NCBI RefSeq assembly: GCF_028610675.1
Contig: NZ_JAQQWS010000004.1
Span: forward strand, 284,755 to 348,754
Reading direction: 5' to 3'
DNA: 64,000 nucleotides
DNA from: Alkalihalobacillus pseudalcaliphilus
GTDB taxonomy: Bacteria; Bacillota; Bacilli; Bacillales; Bacillaceae_D
This document shows positions 8,883-17,931 of this stretch, in pieces (positions within the stretch are counted from its first letter, which is position 1; every line of letters begins with the position of its first letter). The notes under the pieces were generated by a model that saw only the letters and a program-made list of their open reading frames with translations, was not told the DNA's origin and ran no database searches. Both the position numbers and the translations under genes were made by a program.

Positions 8883-8908
8883 TCATAAGCTTTTATGAAC
8901 GATAAGTC

Positions 8909-9514
8909 TTACTTAGCTAAAAGGTGTTCGACTTGCTCACGACGAGATAATAATTTTTTTAGCTTCTTTTTATGAGACTCTATAGACAGATCATCGGCAT
9001 CGGTAATGGCTTCAAACAGCTCCATTAGCACGTAATCGATTTCTAATGTCATCATATTATAAAGAGTTTGTGGTTCTACTGATTTGCCGTCATCACGGTA
9101 TTGGATCATTGATCCGTTTCGGTTCATCATCACTTTTTCACTCCCATCGATTTCTATCATTGATTCAATGTCACCAGCCCGATACGAAGTTATATAATGA
9201 GGGCCTTCCGTTACCCTTTTAACGATACCGTTTCCTTTTTCTGCTTGTAATAATTTTTCAAGAGAAGTAGCGAGGACTTCATCATATACATGGAGGTTCG
9301 TCACAGATAGTGTTAAAAAATTCGGATTTCGAACGAAAGGTAATTCATGAACAGACTCATCTAACTCGACCATTAAATATATTGTCTTCGCATCATAACG
9401 CCAATAGAGAGAGTAATTCTGACTCATCATTCTTTTAATAAATTGATGGAGTGCTGTTTTCGTTAATTCTATATAGAGTTCAGAAAATTCTACTTCTAAA
9501 TATGCATCATTCAT
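8909..9514 (-). CDS. Conserved-looking hypothetical protein, about 201 aa
   Basis: Acidic cytoplasmic protein with mixed alpha/beta pattern and a lysine-rich helical C-terminus (SHKKKLKKLLSRREQVEHLL). The ATG at 9514 is preferred because AAAGGGG lies 10 bp upstream; a GTG at 9523 would place that site almost on top of the start. No signal peptide, no membrane segment, no motif I recognise. It stands alone with its own terminator. Confidence 0.7.
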   Translation of the reverse strand: MNDAYLEVEFSELYIELTKTALHQFIKRMMSQNYSLYWRYDAKTIYLMVELDESVHELPFVRNPNFLTLSVTNLHVYDEVLATSLEKLLQAEKGNGIVKRVTEGPHYITSYRAGDIESMIEIDGSEKVMMNRNGSMIQYRDDGKSVEPQTLYNMMTLEIDYVLMELFEAITDADDLSIESHKKKLKKLLSRREQVEHLLAK

Positions 9515-9629
9515 GTAGGGCACACCCCTTTAATCGTTGGCTAAGGTAAGAGAATGTATCTCTGAAAATTCAATTGAGAAGTTTATTGAGTTTGCTACAT
9601 CATATGTTGAATATTCAGAAAAAAGAAGC

Positions 9630-9658
9630 AAAAAGCCCATAACGAGTAAGAAATGGGC
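9630..9658 (-). terminator. Probable terminator after the GNAT gene
   Basis: On the minus strand GCCCAT pairs with ATGGGC across a 12-base loop, followed by TTTTT. It is about 90 bp past the acetyltransferase stop. Confidence 0.5.
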
Positions 9659-9747
9659 GTAGAAAATTTAACGATATAAAGGTTATGCGTATAAAGGGGA
9701 ATGAGAGCGGTTTGAAAATGAGGGTGTCTGTCCACTTAAAAAAAAAT

Positions 9748-10218
9748 CTAAAATCCAAAGCCGTATCGTTTTGAAATAATATCATAAAAGCCTAAAGAAT
9801 TATATAAGGCTTTTGTGGCTTCATTATTAATACCTGTTTCGAGTTCAATACCTTTTATATTTTTTGTTTCTGCCCAATAGATGACTTTGAGAAGAATTTT
9901 TTTGGCAATCCCTTGATTGCGGTGTTCTTTGTGGACAAATAAATCATTTAGCCAGATGTAATGACCACCTTTATCAATACTAATAGCTACATTTAGAAAA
10001 GCGGCTCCAACAAATGCTTGTTCTTTTTCTGCAATAAAAATATGAGCGTGAGAGTGTTCCTCTTGGGCTAACTTAATCGTTGCTAATATTTGGGCATGCA
10101 TATCCGTAGCAAAGGGCTCGTTTTTGGCCAAGGGACCTTGTTGTTCTAATAATAGATGGGCCAGTTTAATCAGTGTTTCTTCAGAAGCATCTTTTTGTAG
10201 TTGAAATATATGTACCAT
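9748..10218 (-). CDS. GNAT family N-acetyltransferase
   Basis: 156 aa. The acetyl-CoA binding core is clear: LFVHKEHRNQGIAKKIL (motif A, R/QxxGxG/A-like) near residue 92 and the motif B region NNEATKALYNSLGF near residue 130. The acceptor is unknown. The start ATG follows GGAGG. It is a single gene between terminators on the minus strand. Confidence 0.88.
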   Translation of the reverse strand: MVHIFQLQKDASEETLIKLAHLLLEQQGPLAKNEPFATDMHAQILATIKLAQEEHSHAHIFIAEKEQAFVGAAFLNVAISIDKGGHYIWLNDLFVHKEHRNQGIAKKILLKVIYWAETKNIKGIELETGINNEATKALYNSLGFYDIISKRYGFGF

Positions 10219-10377
10219 TGTAATCCTCCTAAAAACTAAAAACTACGAATCTTCCTAATTAATGCTAGCTTATCATAAAAAGCGGAAGGTGAGTAGGATG
10301 AGTTACTCGAACTTGAAAGCTAACATTTCTGCTTATGATTGTGAAACGGTGTAGTAGATTCATCAATTAAATGAAAG

Positions 10378-10412
10378 CCTGTCACATTTTACTTCATGTA
10401 AAATGTGACAGG
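10378..10412. terminator. Perfect 15-bp stem, terminator of the HAD gene
   Basis: CCTGTCACATTTTAC pairs perfectly with GTAAAATGTGACAGG across five bases. It lies just downstream of the minus-strand HAD stop codon. The T run is weak on both sides, so efficiency is uncertain. Confidence 0.65.
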
Positions 10413-10420
10413 CCTGTTTG

Positions 10421-11233
10421 TTATAATGACAAGTTTTCTTCTAGATATACGGCGATACCATCTTTTTCGTTGGAGAGAGTAATGTCGTTAGCCAAGGATT
10501 TGAGTTCTGGAATTGCATTATGCATAGCAATTCCTTTGCCTGCGTATTCAATCATTTCAAAATCATTATCTTCGTCTCCAAAAGCGATAATTCTTTCAGC
10601 AGGGATTTGGTAATAATCAGCAACCTTCTTTAATCCTACTGCTTTGTTAACTCCCGTCTTGACGAGCTCTAAAACATTCCAGGGTGCTCCCCATGAGCGT
10701 TGGTCAATCACTTGTGCATGAGCATCCTTTAATAATTGTTTTAAATCTTGGACATGGTGATCATGGGGGTGAATTAAAATACACGTCGGATCCTCAGTTA
10801 GTAGTTTTTTTAAGTCACCATATTCCACGGGGCTATTTCCTGCTACAAACGTATCAATTAAAAGTTGATCGAAGTGACGTAAATAGAAGTCATCAACAAC
10901 TTCGACCATAATATTACTTACTTGAAAGGCTTCACATGTTTCAATGACTGTTTGTGCAGTTTTTAAATCTAATGGTGAATGCATCGTTTGAAAGCTTTTA
11001 TCGAATGGATGGTGCACAAAGGCCCCATTAAAATTAACAATGGCTGTTTGAAGATTTAATTGTTGATAATACTGAAGACTAGCACGGTATGGTCTTCCGG
11101 TTGAAATGACCACTTTATGGCCTGCTTGTTGGGCTTTGGTGATGGCTTGTAAATTACGTTCAGAGATCGTTTTATCGTCCTTTAGTAAAGTACCGTCTAA
11201 ATCTAGGGCAATTAAATGTTGTTGTGTCATCAT
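10421..11233 (-). CDS. Cof-type HAD phosphatase (YitU-like)
   Basis: 270 aa, the usual length of the Cof/IIB HAD subfamily. Motif I is ALDLDGTLL near residue 10 (nucleophile Asp plus acid Asp), motif II STGRP near residue 44, motif III Lys in TGVNKAVGL near residue 193, and motif IV GDEDNDFEM near residue 219. The cap lies between motifs II and III. B. subtilis YitU has the same length and some members dephosphorylate the riboflavin intermediate ARPP or other sugar phosphates; the true substrate here is not shown. The start follows GGAAG. Confidence 0.88.
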   Translation of the reverse strand: MMTQQHLIALDLDGTLLKDDKTISERNLQAITKAQQAGHKVVISTGRPYRASLQYYQQLNLQTAIVNFNGAFVHHPFDKSFQTMHSPLDLKTAQTVIETCEAFQVSNIMVEVVDDFYLRHFDQLLIDTFVAGNSPVEYGDLKKLLTEDPTCILIHPHDHHVQDLKQLLKDAHAQVIDQRSWGAPWNVLELVKTGVNKAVGLKKVADYYQIPAERIIAFGDEDNDFEMIEYAGKGIAMHNAIPELKSLANDITLSNEKDGIAVYLEENLSL

Positions 11234-11312
11234 ATCTTCCTTTCGATTTCATAAATAGGTAACAAAATTGCCGTATTCGGCTCCGTCACCAATCTTTGAA
11301 TATGTTATAGTT

Positions 11313-11370
11313 ATGGATGACCAGCTAACTTCAAGGCACAAACTATCGCCCTAAGTAACTTTCATACAAA
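11313..11370 (+). repeat. Dispersed repeat, right-end fragment (copy A)
   Basis: GGATGACCAGCTAACTTC, AAGGCACAAACTATCGCC and CTAAGTAACTTTCATACAAA follow one another here, as at 37070-37130 and 44350-44407. The left part of the element is missing. It occupies much of the 284-bp gap between the HAD gene and ctaG; the remainder shows nothing beyond the ctaG ribosome binding site. Confidence 0.75.
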
Positions 11371-11517
11371 TTCAAATAGAATGTAATACTAGTGGCAAAG
11401 AGTCGGTTTCAAGTTTGATGGGTGCCGTAGGGTTGCTTTGGCTTGCATCGGCATCTTTTATTCATATAATTCTCTTTTAGAGATAAGTCATTTTTTCATA
11501 TATAGGAGGTTCACCCT

Positions 11518-12441
11518 ATGGATTCATTATTTACGACTTTTACGTGGCGTGCTCTATGGACACCTGAATTAATCGTTGGTTTACTTATCGTTGCATTTTT
11601 GTATGGTATGCTTATTACAAAATGGCGATCCCGTTTTAAAGGTGCCGAGCCTGTCCCTTTTAGAAAGAAAATATATTTTGCCCTTTTTATGATTGCTTTA
11701 TATCTTGGTTGGGGTAGTCCGTTATATATCGCCGGTCATTTAATGATAACGATACATATGGCTCAAATGATCTTTGCGTATATTATTTCGGTCCCATTAT
11801 TATTACTTGCCTTACCCAAGTGGTTCCTAGAAGCGATTGTCAATAAAATAAAGCAATGGAAAGTGACAAAACCATTGGTTTTTATTTGGAACCCTATTAT
11901 GGCATTATTTTTATTTAATGGATTATTTTCATTTTATCATGTACCGTTTATGTTTGACAGTCTTATGCAAAATCCGGTCTTACATAGCTTCTATCAATAT
12001 GGCTTGTTTTTTGCAGCGTTTCTAATGTGGTGGTTTATGATTCAGCCATTGCCGAACTATAGTTATTTATCTGATTTAAAACGAATTCTTTATATTTTCT
12101 TGAATGGTCTATTAATTACACCTGCTTGTGCACTGATTATTTTTGCACCAAATGCGATGTATGAGACGTATACAAATCCAGCAGTGTGGGCTAATGCAAT
12201 GGCTTACTGTTTACCAGCAGGAGCAACAATACCATATGATATGTTTAGTGGCCCTCAATCATTTTCGTTTCTTGAAACTAGAATGGACCAACAGCTTGCA
12301 GGTGTTTTGATGAAGATTATGCAAGAAATTATTTACGGGATTACGATCGCTTATGTTTTTAAAGAGTGGTTAAGAAAAGAGAAACAGCAAGACGGAGAAT
12401 TGACAATTAGTGATATTCCATCTCAAATGAGAACGGAATAA
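11518..12441 (+). CDS. ctaG: Cytochrome c oxidase assembly factor CtaG (caa3 type)
   Basis: 307 aa with about seven membrane helices and the caa3_CtaG family pattern: TPELIVGLLIVAFLYG at the N-terminus, LGWGSPLYIAGHLMITIHMAQM (shown in part; about 72-90) with conserved His residues, and MDQQLAGVLMKIMQE near residue 260. CtaG is needed for copper insertion or assembly of cytochrome caa3 oxidase in Bacillus. Followed 14 bp later by a Sco protein, which delivers copper to the same enzyme, so the pair forms an oxidase-maturation operon. Start ATG follows AGGAGG. Confidence 0.92.
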   Translation: MDSLFTTFTWRALWTPELIVGLLIVAFLYGMLITKWRSRFKGAEPVPFRKKIYFALFMIALYLGWGSPLYIAGHLMITIHMAQMIFAYIISVPLLLLALPKWFLEAIVNKIKQWKVTKPLVFIWNPIMALFLFNGLFSFYHVPFMFDSLMQNPVLHSFYQYGLFFAAFLMWWFMIQPLPNYSYLSDLKRILYIFLNGLLITPACALIIFAPNAMYETYTNPAVWANAMAYCLPAGATIPYDMFSGPQSFSFLETRMDQQLAGVLMKIMQEIIYGITIAYVFKEWLRKEKQQDGELTISDIPSQMRTE

Positions 12442-12455
12442 AAGGGGAATTCAGT

Positions 12456-13064
12456 ATGAAACATGCATGGATTGTTTTACTAGGCGTCCTTCTACTTTCG
12501 GGTTGTGGTTGGATATATGAGCTAGGTGGCTCGGAGCTTAATGATGAATATGATTATGCGAAATATGACGCACATATACCTAGTTTCACCTTTACCAATC
12601 AAGAAGGAGAATCGTTTGGTAGTGAGGATTTAGCAGACAACTATTATTTAGCCAATATGGTTTTTACGTTTTGTACGACTGTCTGCCCGGTGATGACACC
12701 GAATATGTTACATTTGCAAAAAGCACTTGAAGAAGAAGGTGTGGACATACAGTTTGTAACTTTTACGGTTGATCCTGAAAGAGATACGCCTGAACACCTA
12801 AAAAATTATGGCACAAATGTTGGAGCCAATTTGGAGACATGGCATTTCTTATCGGGTTATGATCAGAAAGAAATCATGGAATTCTCAGTAGAAGGATTTA
12901 AGCAACCTGTACAGCCTTACCCAGATGGTTCAGACATTGGTCATTCAACAAGATTTTTCTTAATCAACAAGGAAGGTCAGGTCATTCGGAGTTACAACGG
13001 CATGCAACCACAGCAGGAGCCTATTATTGAAGATATTATCAAAGTAATTGAGCAAGAGTTATAA
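12456..13064 (+). CDS. SCO1/SenC family copper-binding lipoprotein
   Basis: 202 aa. The signal ends in the lipobox LLLSGCG, so the protein is anchored on the outer face of the membrane. The thioredoxin-like fold carries CTTVCP near residue 74 (CxxxC copper ligands) and the conserved His in DIGHSTRFFL near residue 163, the complete Sco copper site. B. subtilis Sco (YpmQ) is required for Cu-A insertion in cytochrome c oxidase. Operon with ctaG. A good terminator follows at 13180. Confidence 0.92.
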   Translation: MKHAWIVLLGVLLLSGCGWIYELGGSELNDEYDYAKYDAHIPSFTFTNQEGESFGSEDLADNYYLANMVFTFCTTVCPVMTPNMLHLQKALEEEGVDIQFVTFTVDPERDTPEHLKNYGTNVGANLETWHFLSGYDQKEIMEFSVEGFKQPVQPYPDGSDIGHSTRFFLINKEGQVIRSYNGMQPQQEPIIEDIIKVIEQEL

Positions 13065-13179
13065 TGTAGGTTGGTAGTAAATACCAAATGACTTGTTCAC
13101 GTCTGTCATGATAATGGTATACATATTGCATATTTATGTATATTTGATGTGTGAGGTATCCACTGTTCATGAATGAATA

Positions 13180-13228
13180 AAAAAACTGTCTTAAGAGTCT
13201 AAAATGACTTTTGAGGCAGTTTTTTATT
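13180..13228 (+). terminator. Terminator after the sco gene
   Basis: AAAAAACTG-TAAGAGTC pairs with GACTTTTGA-CAGTTTTTT around TAAAAT, followed by T-rich sequence. Confidence 0.85.
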
Positions 13229-13291
13229 TTTTGGTAAATATAAACAAAAAATAGTCTTTTCTAATTTATTTGAAATAAAATAAAAATACAG

Positions 13292-13320
13292 TTGAATTTA
13301 TTTTTATTCATATTTATAAT
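13292..13320 (+). promoter_or_regulatory. argC promoter with ArgR-like box
   Basis: TTGAAT and TATAAT are separated by exactly 17 bp. The -35 and spacer contain TGAAT ... ATTCA; the reverse strand reads ATGAATAAAAAT, which resembles the ARG-box sequence bound by ArgR/AhrC, although the half-site spacing (8) is longer than usual. Arginine repression here is inferred. Confidence 0.7.
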
Positions 13321-13367
13321 GTTACCAAGATCAAAAAAAGAGTTGTGAATGAATGGGAGAGAAAAAA

Positions 13368-14405
13368 ATGAGAATTGGAATTGTTGGAGCAACAGGATAC
13401 GGTGGTTCAGATTTGCTAAGGTTGCTTCATCAGCATCCAGAAATAAATGAAATCGTCGTATATTCATCTTCGCAGGAAGGTATGAATATTCATGAATCCT
13501 ATCCACATTTATCAGGAATTTATGAACAAAGATTAGAAGATATTCATACAGAGAAAATGGCAGAACAGGTAGATGCGGTCTTTTTTGCCACACCACCAGG
13601 AGTTTCAGCAAACCTCTCTTTAGAGCTTGCAAACTTAGGTTTACAGATTATTGATTTATCAGGTGATTTACGTCTGAAGAACCGCGAACTCTATCAGTCT
13701 TGGTATAAAAGAGAGGCTGCTAGTCAAGCTATAATCGATCGTGCTGTTTATGGGTTGCCAGAATGGAACAAAGAGCAAATCAAAGAAGCAACTGTTATTT
13801 CCAATCCAGGCTGCTACCCTACAGCTACTTTGCTTGGGTTAGCCCCATTAATAAAGCATAATCTGATTCAACTGGATTCTATAATTATTGATGCAAAATC
13901 GGGAACTTCTGGGGCAGGACGTAGTCCGAGTGCGATGACACATTTTAGTGAAATGAATGAGAACTTTAAGGCTTATCAAATCAATAAGCATAAACATATA
14001 CCAGAAATTGAACAAGTACTAAAGGGCTGGGATGAACAAGTTGCACCGATTACCTTTCAACCACACCTAGTACCGATGGTAAGAGGGATTATGGCCACGA
14101 TTTATGTACAGGCGAACGAAGGGTTGACAGAACAAGACCTGCGTACTCTATATAACGAAAGTTATCAGTCGGCACCTTTTGTCAGAGTGCGACCAGAGGG
14201 AGTATTTCCAGCGACTAAAGAGGTGTACGGCAGTAATTATTGTGATATTGGTATCGGTTTTGATGAACGAACGCAAAGAATAACCGTCATTTCCGTTATT
14301 GATAATGTTGTTAAAGGGGCAGCGGGTCAATCGATTCAAAACTTAAATATTATGAACGGCTGGGATGAGCAGGCAGGTTTGAAGATTGTTCCGGTTTATC
14401 CATAA
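13368..14405 (+). CDS. argC: N-acetyl-gamma-glutamyl-phosphate reductase
   Basis: 345 aa, NADPH-dependent reduction of N-acetylglutamyl phosphate in arginine synthesis. The N-terminal Rossmann motif is GIVGATGYGG and the catalytic Cys is in SNPGCYPTA near residue 148. The start at 13368 is chosen over ATG 13353: the protein then begins directly MRIGIVGATG as in the family, and GGGAGAG lies at correct spacing. First gene of the argCJBD-carAB-argF operon, behind a strong promoter with an ArgR-like box. Confidence 0.96.
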   Translation: MRIGIVGATGYGGSDLLRLLHQHPEINEIVVYSSSQEGMNIHESYPHLSGIYEQRLEDIHTEKMAEQVDAVFFATPPGVSANLSLELANLGLQIIDLSGDLRLKNRELYQSWYKREAASQAIIDRAVYGLPEWNKEQIKEATVISNPGCYPTATLLGLAPLIKHNLIQLDSIIIDAKSGTSGAGRSPSAMTHFSEMNENFKAYQINKHKHIPEIEQVLKGWDEQVAPITFQPHLVPMVRGIMATIYVQANEGLTEQDLRTLYNESYQSAPFVRVRPEGVFPATKEVYGSNYCDIGIGFDERTQRITVISVIDNVVKGAAGQSIQNLNIMNGWDEQAGLKIVPVYP

Positions 14406-14418
14406 AGGAGTGCATGTA

Positions 14419-15651
14419 GTGAAAACTTTAAGTAAAGAAAAACAAATCATAGAAAAAGTAGATGGCGGAATCTTAACACCAATTGGCTTTCAAGCAGCAG
14501 CGATTCATTCTGGTGTTAAACGAAAAAGATTGGACTTAGGAGCGATCGTCTGTGAGGTTCCGGCAAGCACAGCCGCTGTTTATACATTAAATAAAATACA
14601 AGCGGCTCCATTACAAGTTACGAAGGAGAGCATTGCTAAAGAAGGTAAAATTCAAGCACTCGTAGTTAATAGTGGAAATGCAAATGCTTGTACAGGAAAG
14701 CAAGGCTTAGAAGATGCTTATGAAATGAGAGCATTGAGTGCAAAAAAGTTTGCTTGCGAAGAACATTTGGTAGCCGTGACATCTACGGGAGTCATTGGTG
14801 AATATATGCAAATGGACAAAATCAGAGCAGGTATTGAGCAGCTTGAGTTAGGTGGTAGCTACGATGATGGTGTTTTGTTTAATGAAGCAATCTTGACGAC
14901 GGATACGATGAATAAACAAGCTTGTTATCAAATACAAGTAGAGGGAGAGAGCGTCTCCATCGGAGGAGTTGCGAAAGGTTCGGGTATGATTCATCCAAAT
15001 ATGGCAACAATGCTTTCTTTTATCACAACAGATGCCAAAATTGAACCAGAAATTTTGCAACAAGCTCTTTTACAAATTACGAATGAAACCTTTAATCGAA
15101 TTACTGTTGATGGTGATACTTCTACAAATGATATGGCGATGGTGATGGCTTCAGGCTTAGCTAATCACGAGACATTAACGCCGGCACATCCAGATTGGGA
15201 GATTTTCTATCAGGCATTAAAATTGACGTGTGAATCGTTAGCGAAGCAAATTGCCCGAGATGGTGAAGGGGCGACGAAACTTATTGAAGTTCAAGTACAT
15301 GGTGCCATTTCAGATGAGGAAGCGGGAAAGGTAGCGAAACAAATCGTCGGTTCTGACCTTGTGAAAACCGCGGTGTATGGGACGGATGCAAACTGGGGAA
15401 GAATCATTTGTGCGATTGGTTATAGTGGCTGTGAAATTAATCCAGAAACGATTGATATTAAATTAGGTGAAATCGATACCTTAGTGAACAGTCAACCTGT
15501 TCCTTTTTTGGAAGAAGAAGCTACACATTATTTAGAAAATGAACAAATTTTGATTACCGTCAATTTACACAATGGTCAAGGGTTTGGGAAGGCTTGGGGC
15601 TGTGACTTAACCTATGACTACGTACGAATTAATGCAGGTTACAGAACATAA
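14419..15651 (+). CDS. argJ: Bifunctional ornithine acetyltransferase / N-acetylglutamate synthase
   Basis: 410 aa from GTG 14419, which has AAAGGAG eight bases upstream; the frame is open further 5' into argC but without a better site. Conserved KGSGMIHPNMATML near residue 190 contains the Ala-Thr bond where ArgJ cleaves itself and the Thr becomes the nucleophile (family knowledge). VDGDTSTND and GTDANWGRI are also typical. Having argJ means acetyl groups are recycled. The next gene, argB, is separated by an unusual 210-bp gap holding a repeat element. Confidence 0.95.
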   Translation: MKTLSKEKQIIEKVDGGILTPIGFQAAAIHSGVKRKRLDLGAIVCEVPASTAAVYTLNKIQAAPLQVTKESIAKEGKIQALVVNSGNANACTGKQGLEDAYEMRALSAKKFACEEHLVAVTSTGVIGEYMQMDKIRAGIEQLELGGSYDDGVLFNEAILTTDTMNKQACYQIQVEGESVSIGGVAKGSGMIHPNMATMLSFITTDAKIEPEILQQALLQITNETFNRITVDGDTSTNDMAMVMASGLANHETLTPAHPDWEIFYQALKLTCESLAKQIARDGEGATKLIEVQVHGAISDEEAGKVAKQIVGSDLVKTAVYGTDANWGRIICAIGYSGCEINPETIDIKLGEIDTLVNSQPVPFLEEEATHYLENEQILITVNLHNGQGFGKAWGCDLTYDYVRINAGYRT

Positions 15652-15659
15652 CTATTTAT

Positions 15660-15846
15660 CCATATAATACGCTGATGTCGGGGCCAAAACCGCTCCACCA
15701 CCAACAAAGATGAAAGTCTGCTATCGCCACCTTAAGGTTCATAAGGAATCGTGAAGATACTGAGCCCAAACCTCGGAGTATCTGCACAAAGTGGTCATTA
15801 TGTAGCGACGATTAACGCTTTATGTTCGCACTAACTTTCATACAAA
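15660..15846 (+). repeat. Dispersed repeat inside the arg operon (copy B, one hairpin unit)
   Basis: Left end CCACCAACAAAGATGAAAGT at about 15698, then a TCGCCACCTTAAGGTTCATA block, one hairpin unit (GTGAAGATAC ... GTATCTGCAC, about 15751-15792), and the right end ACTAACTTTCATACAAAA at 15830-15846. The last bases abut the argB ribosome binding site. The same left block and hairpin unit recur at 63.8 kb. Confidence 0.85.
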
Positions 15847-15861
15847 AGGAGGAGAGATTTG

Positions 15862-16647
15862 ATGAATTCAATCGTTGTTGTGAAATGTGGAGGTAGTACA
15901 ATTACAGAGCTAACAGATTCCTTTTTTGAGAGTATTAAGCAACTTCAGATGTCGGGTAAACACCCGATTATTGTCCATGGTGGCGGGCCAGCCATTAACG
16001 AAATGCTTACCAAACTTGAAATTCCTTCAACTTTTATAGACGGTTTACGAAAAACAACAGAAGAGGTATTAGATACGGCAGAAATGGTGCTTTGCGGAAA
16101 GATGAATAAGCAATTGACGCGTAAGTTACAAAGCGTTGGAGCAAAATCGATTGGTTTATCAGGTAGTGACGGTCAACTAATTGTTGCGGAAGCAGTAGAT
16201 GAAGAGAAGTTCGGCTTTGTAGGAGAGCCGATACAAATTAACACAGATTTATTGGTTCATTTGCTGCATCAAGGTTATATACCTGTAATTGCACCGATTG
16301 GGATCGGTGTATCGGGACAACGATATAATATTAACGCAGATAGTGCCGCGGCTAGTATCGCTTCAAAGCTAGGGGCAGAAGAGCTTGTTTTTGTGACAGA
16401 TGTTGATGGAATTTTAAAGGATGAGCAGTTAGTGCCGACGATTACTTCTGAAGAAATTGAAGCTTTTATGAGTGATGGTACAATTTATGGCGGCATGATC
16501 CCAAAGGTGAAGGCTGCCGTACAAAGCTTAACAGGTTCCTTGCAATCGGTGTGGATTATGAATGGGAAAGGCTCAAGCCTCATTTCAAATGGAACTTTAT
16601 ACGGTACAAAAATTATAAAAAAACAAGTCGCCACAACAGCGTCTTAA
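15862..16647 (+). CDS. argB: N-acetylglutamate kinase
   Basis: 261 aa. Amino-acid kinase fold with VVKCGGSTI (phosphate-binding Lys) at residue 7, IIVHGGGPAINEM near residue 36, the NADSAAASIA region near 157 and FVTDVDGIL near 180. It phosphorylates N-acetylglutamate. ATG 15862 has AAAGGAGGAG upstream. The ribosome binding site lies immediately after the end of a dispersed repeat, so this copy may depend on read-through across the repeat hairpin. Confidence 0.95.
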   Translation: MNSIVVVKCGGSTITELTDSFFESIKQLQMSGKHPIIVHGGGPAINEMLTKLEIPSTFIDGLRKTTEEVLDTAEMVLCGKMNKQLTRKLQSVGAKSIGLSGSDGQLIVAEAVDEEKFGFVGEPIQINTDLLVHLLHQGYIPVIAPIGIGVSGQRYNINADSAAASIASKLGAEELVFVTDVDGILKDEQLVPTITSEEIEAFMSDGTIYGGMIPKVKAAVQSLTGSLQSVWIMNGKGSSLISNGTLYGTKIIKKQVATTAS

Positions 16648-16660
16648 AGGGTGGTCGTAG

Positions 16661-17821
16661 ATGAGTTCATTGTTTTCAACTTATAACAAATGGGAAGTAG
16701 AGGTTGCCAAAGGGCAAGGAAGTTATTTAATCGATACAGAAGGAAAAGAGTATTTAGATTTTGTGCAAGGTATAGCGGTTAACAATTTCGGACATTGTCA
16801 TCCGACGATTACAAAGGCTGTCAAAGACCAGCTTGATCTTTTATGGCATAGTTCAAACTTATTTCAGATTAAGCAACAAGAGGAAGTCGCCAAAATCCTA
16901 ACGGAACACAGTGTATGTGACCATGTCTTTTTCTGTAATAGTGGAGCAGAGGCAAATGAAGCCGCGATTAAATTAGCTCGTAAGGCAACAGGGAAACATA
17001 AAATTATCTCGATGAAAGATTCTTTTCACGGACGAACGTTTGCGACGATGTCTGCAACAGGTCAAGAGAAAATTCACGGTGGATTTGGCCCGCTCTTATC
17101 GAGTTTTGATTATAGCCCTTTTAATGATACGGAGACTTTATTAAAAAAGGTGAATGATGACGTAGCGGCGATTATGATTGAAGTTGTTCAAGGTGAAGGT
17201 GGCGTAAGGGTATTAGAACCCAGCTTTGCAAAAGCTTTAATTGAGTTGACAAAAGAAAAAGAAATCTTGCTGATCATCGATGAGGTTCAAACTGGAATTG
17301 GTCGCACAGGTTCATTTTTTGCTTATGAGCAATTTGGTTTATCCCCAGATATTGTGACATTAGCAAAAGGGTTAGGAAACGGTTTTCCAGTAGGAGCTAT
17401 GTTAGGCAAAGCCCATTTAAATGATGCTTTTCAAGCAGGTTCACATGGTTCGACGTTTGGAGGTAATCCACTCGCAATGACGGCAGCTAAAGCCGTATTA
17501 GAAGAATTACTAGCACAAGATTTTCAGGAAATTAAAGAAAAAGCGACGAAATGGAAACATGTTTTACGTGAAGAATTAATGGACCATTCATTTGTAAATG
17601 AGGTTCGGGGCTTAGGTTTTCTAATTGGGATAGCGTGTAGCGGACCTGTCAATGAAGTGATTACGAAAATACGCCGACACGGTTTACTCGTTTTGCCAGC
17701 TGGTCTGAATGTCATTCGCTTACTACCACCTATCAATGTAAGTGAACAAGACTTAAATAAAGCCGTGCAAATTATAAAACAATCAATGAATGAATCGAAA
17801 AAGGAGATATCGGTTTCTTAA
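16661..17821 (+). CDS. argD: Acetylornithine aminotransferase
   Basis: 386 aa, PLP-dependent class III aminotransferase. The PLP-binding Lys is in LAKGLGNGFPVGAML near residue 241; FCNSGAEANEAAIKLAR near residue 89 and IIDEVQTGIGRTG near residue 206 are the usual cofactor and substrate motifs. It makes N-acetylornithine from the semialdehyde. ATG 16661 follows a weak GGGTGGT site, 13 bp after argB. Confidence 0.95.
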   Translation: MSSLFSTYNKWEVEVAKGQGSYLIDTEGKEYLDFVQGIAVNNFGHCHPTITKAVKDQLDLLWHSSNLFQIKQQEEVAKILTEHSVCDHVFFCNSGAEANEAAIKLARKATGKHKIISMKDSFHGRTFATMSATGQEKIHGGFGPLLSSFDYSPFNDTETLLKKVNDDVAAIMIEVVQGEGGVRVLEPSFAKALIELTKEKEILLIIDEVQTGIGRTGSFFAYEQFGLSPDIVTLAKGLGNGFPVGAMLGKAHLNDAFQAGSHGSTFGGNPLAMTAAKAVLEELLAQDFQEIKEKATKWKHVLREELMDHSFVNEVRGLGFLIGIACSGPVNEVITKIRRHGLLVLPAGLNVIRLLPPINVSEQDLNKAVQIIKQSMNESKKEISVS

Positions 17822-17931
17822 TATCTATACATGTTGACCAAAAAAAAGCTGAGGAAAGCTTATTATTTTGGTTCTGAATGAATAAACATACTTGTAAAAG
17901 AATAAAGATTCGTTTTGGTGGAGGAGAAGTC

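Noticed and set aside
13120..13145. Second ArgR box TGCATATTTATGTA
   Set aside because: It lies upstream of the sco terminator, about 160 bp from the argC promoter, and AT-rich matches of this quality are expected by chance.
13353..13367. Earlier ATG for argC
   Set aside because: It lies where the ribosome binding site GGGAGAG should be; the ATG at 13368 gives the family-typical start.
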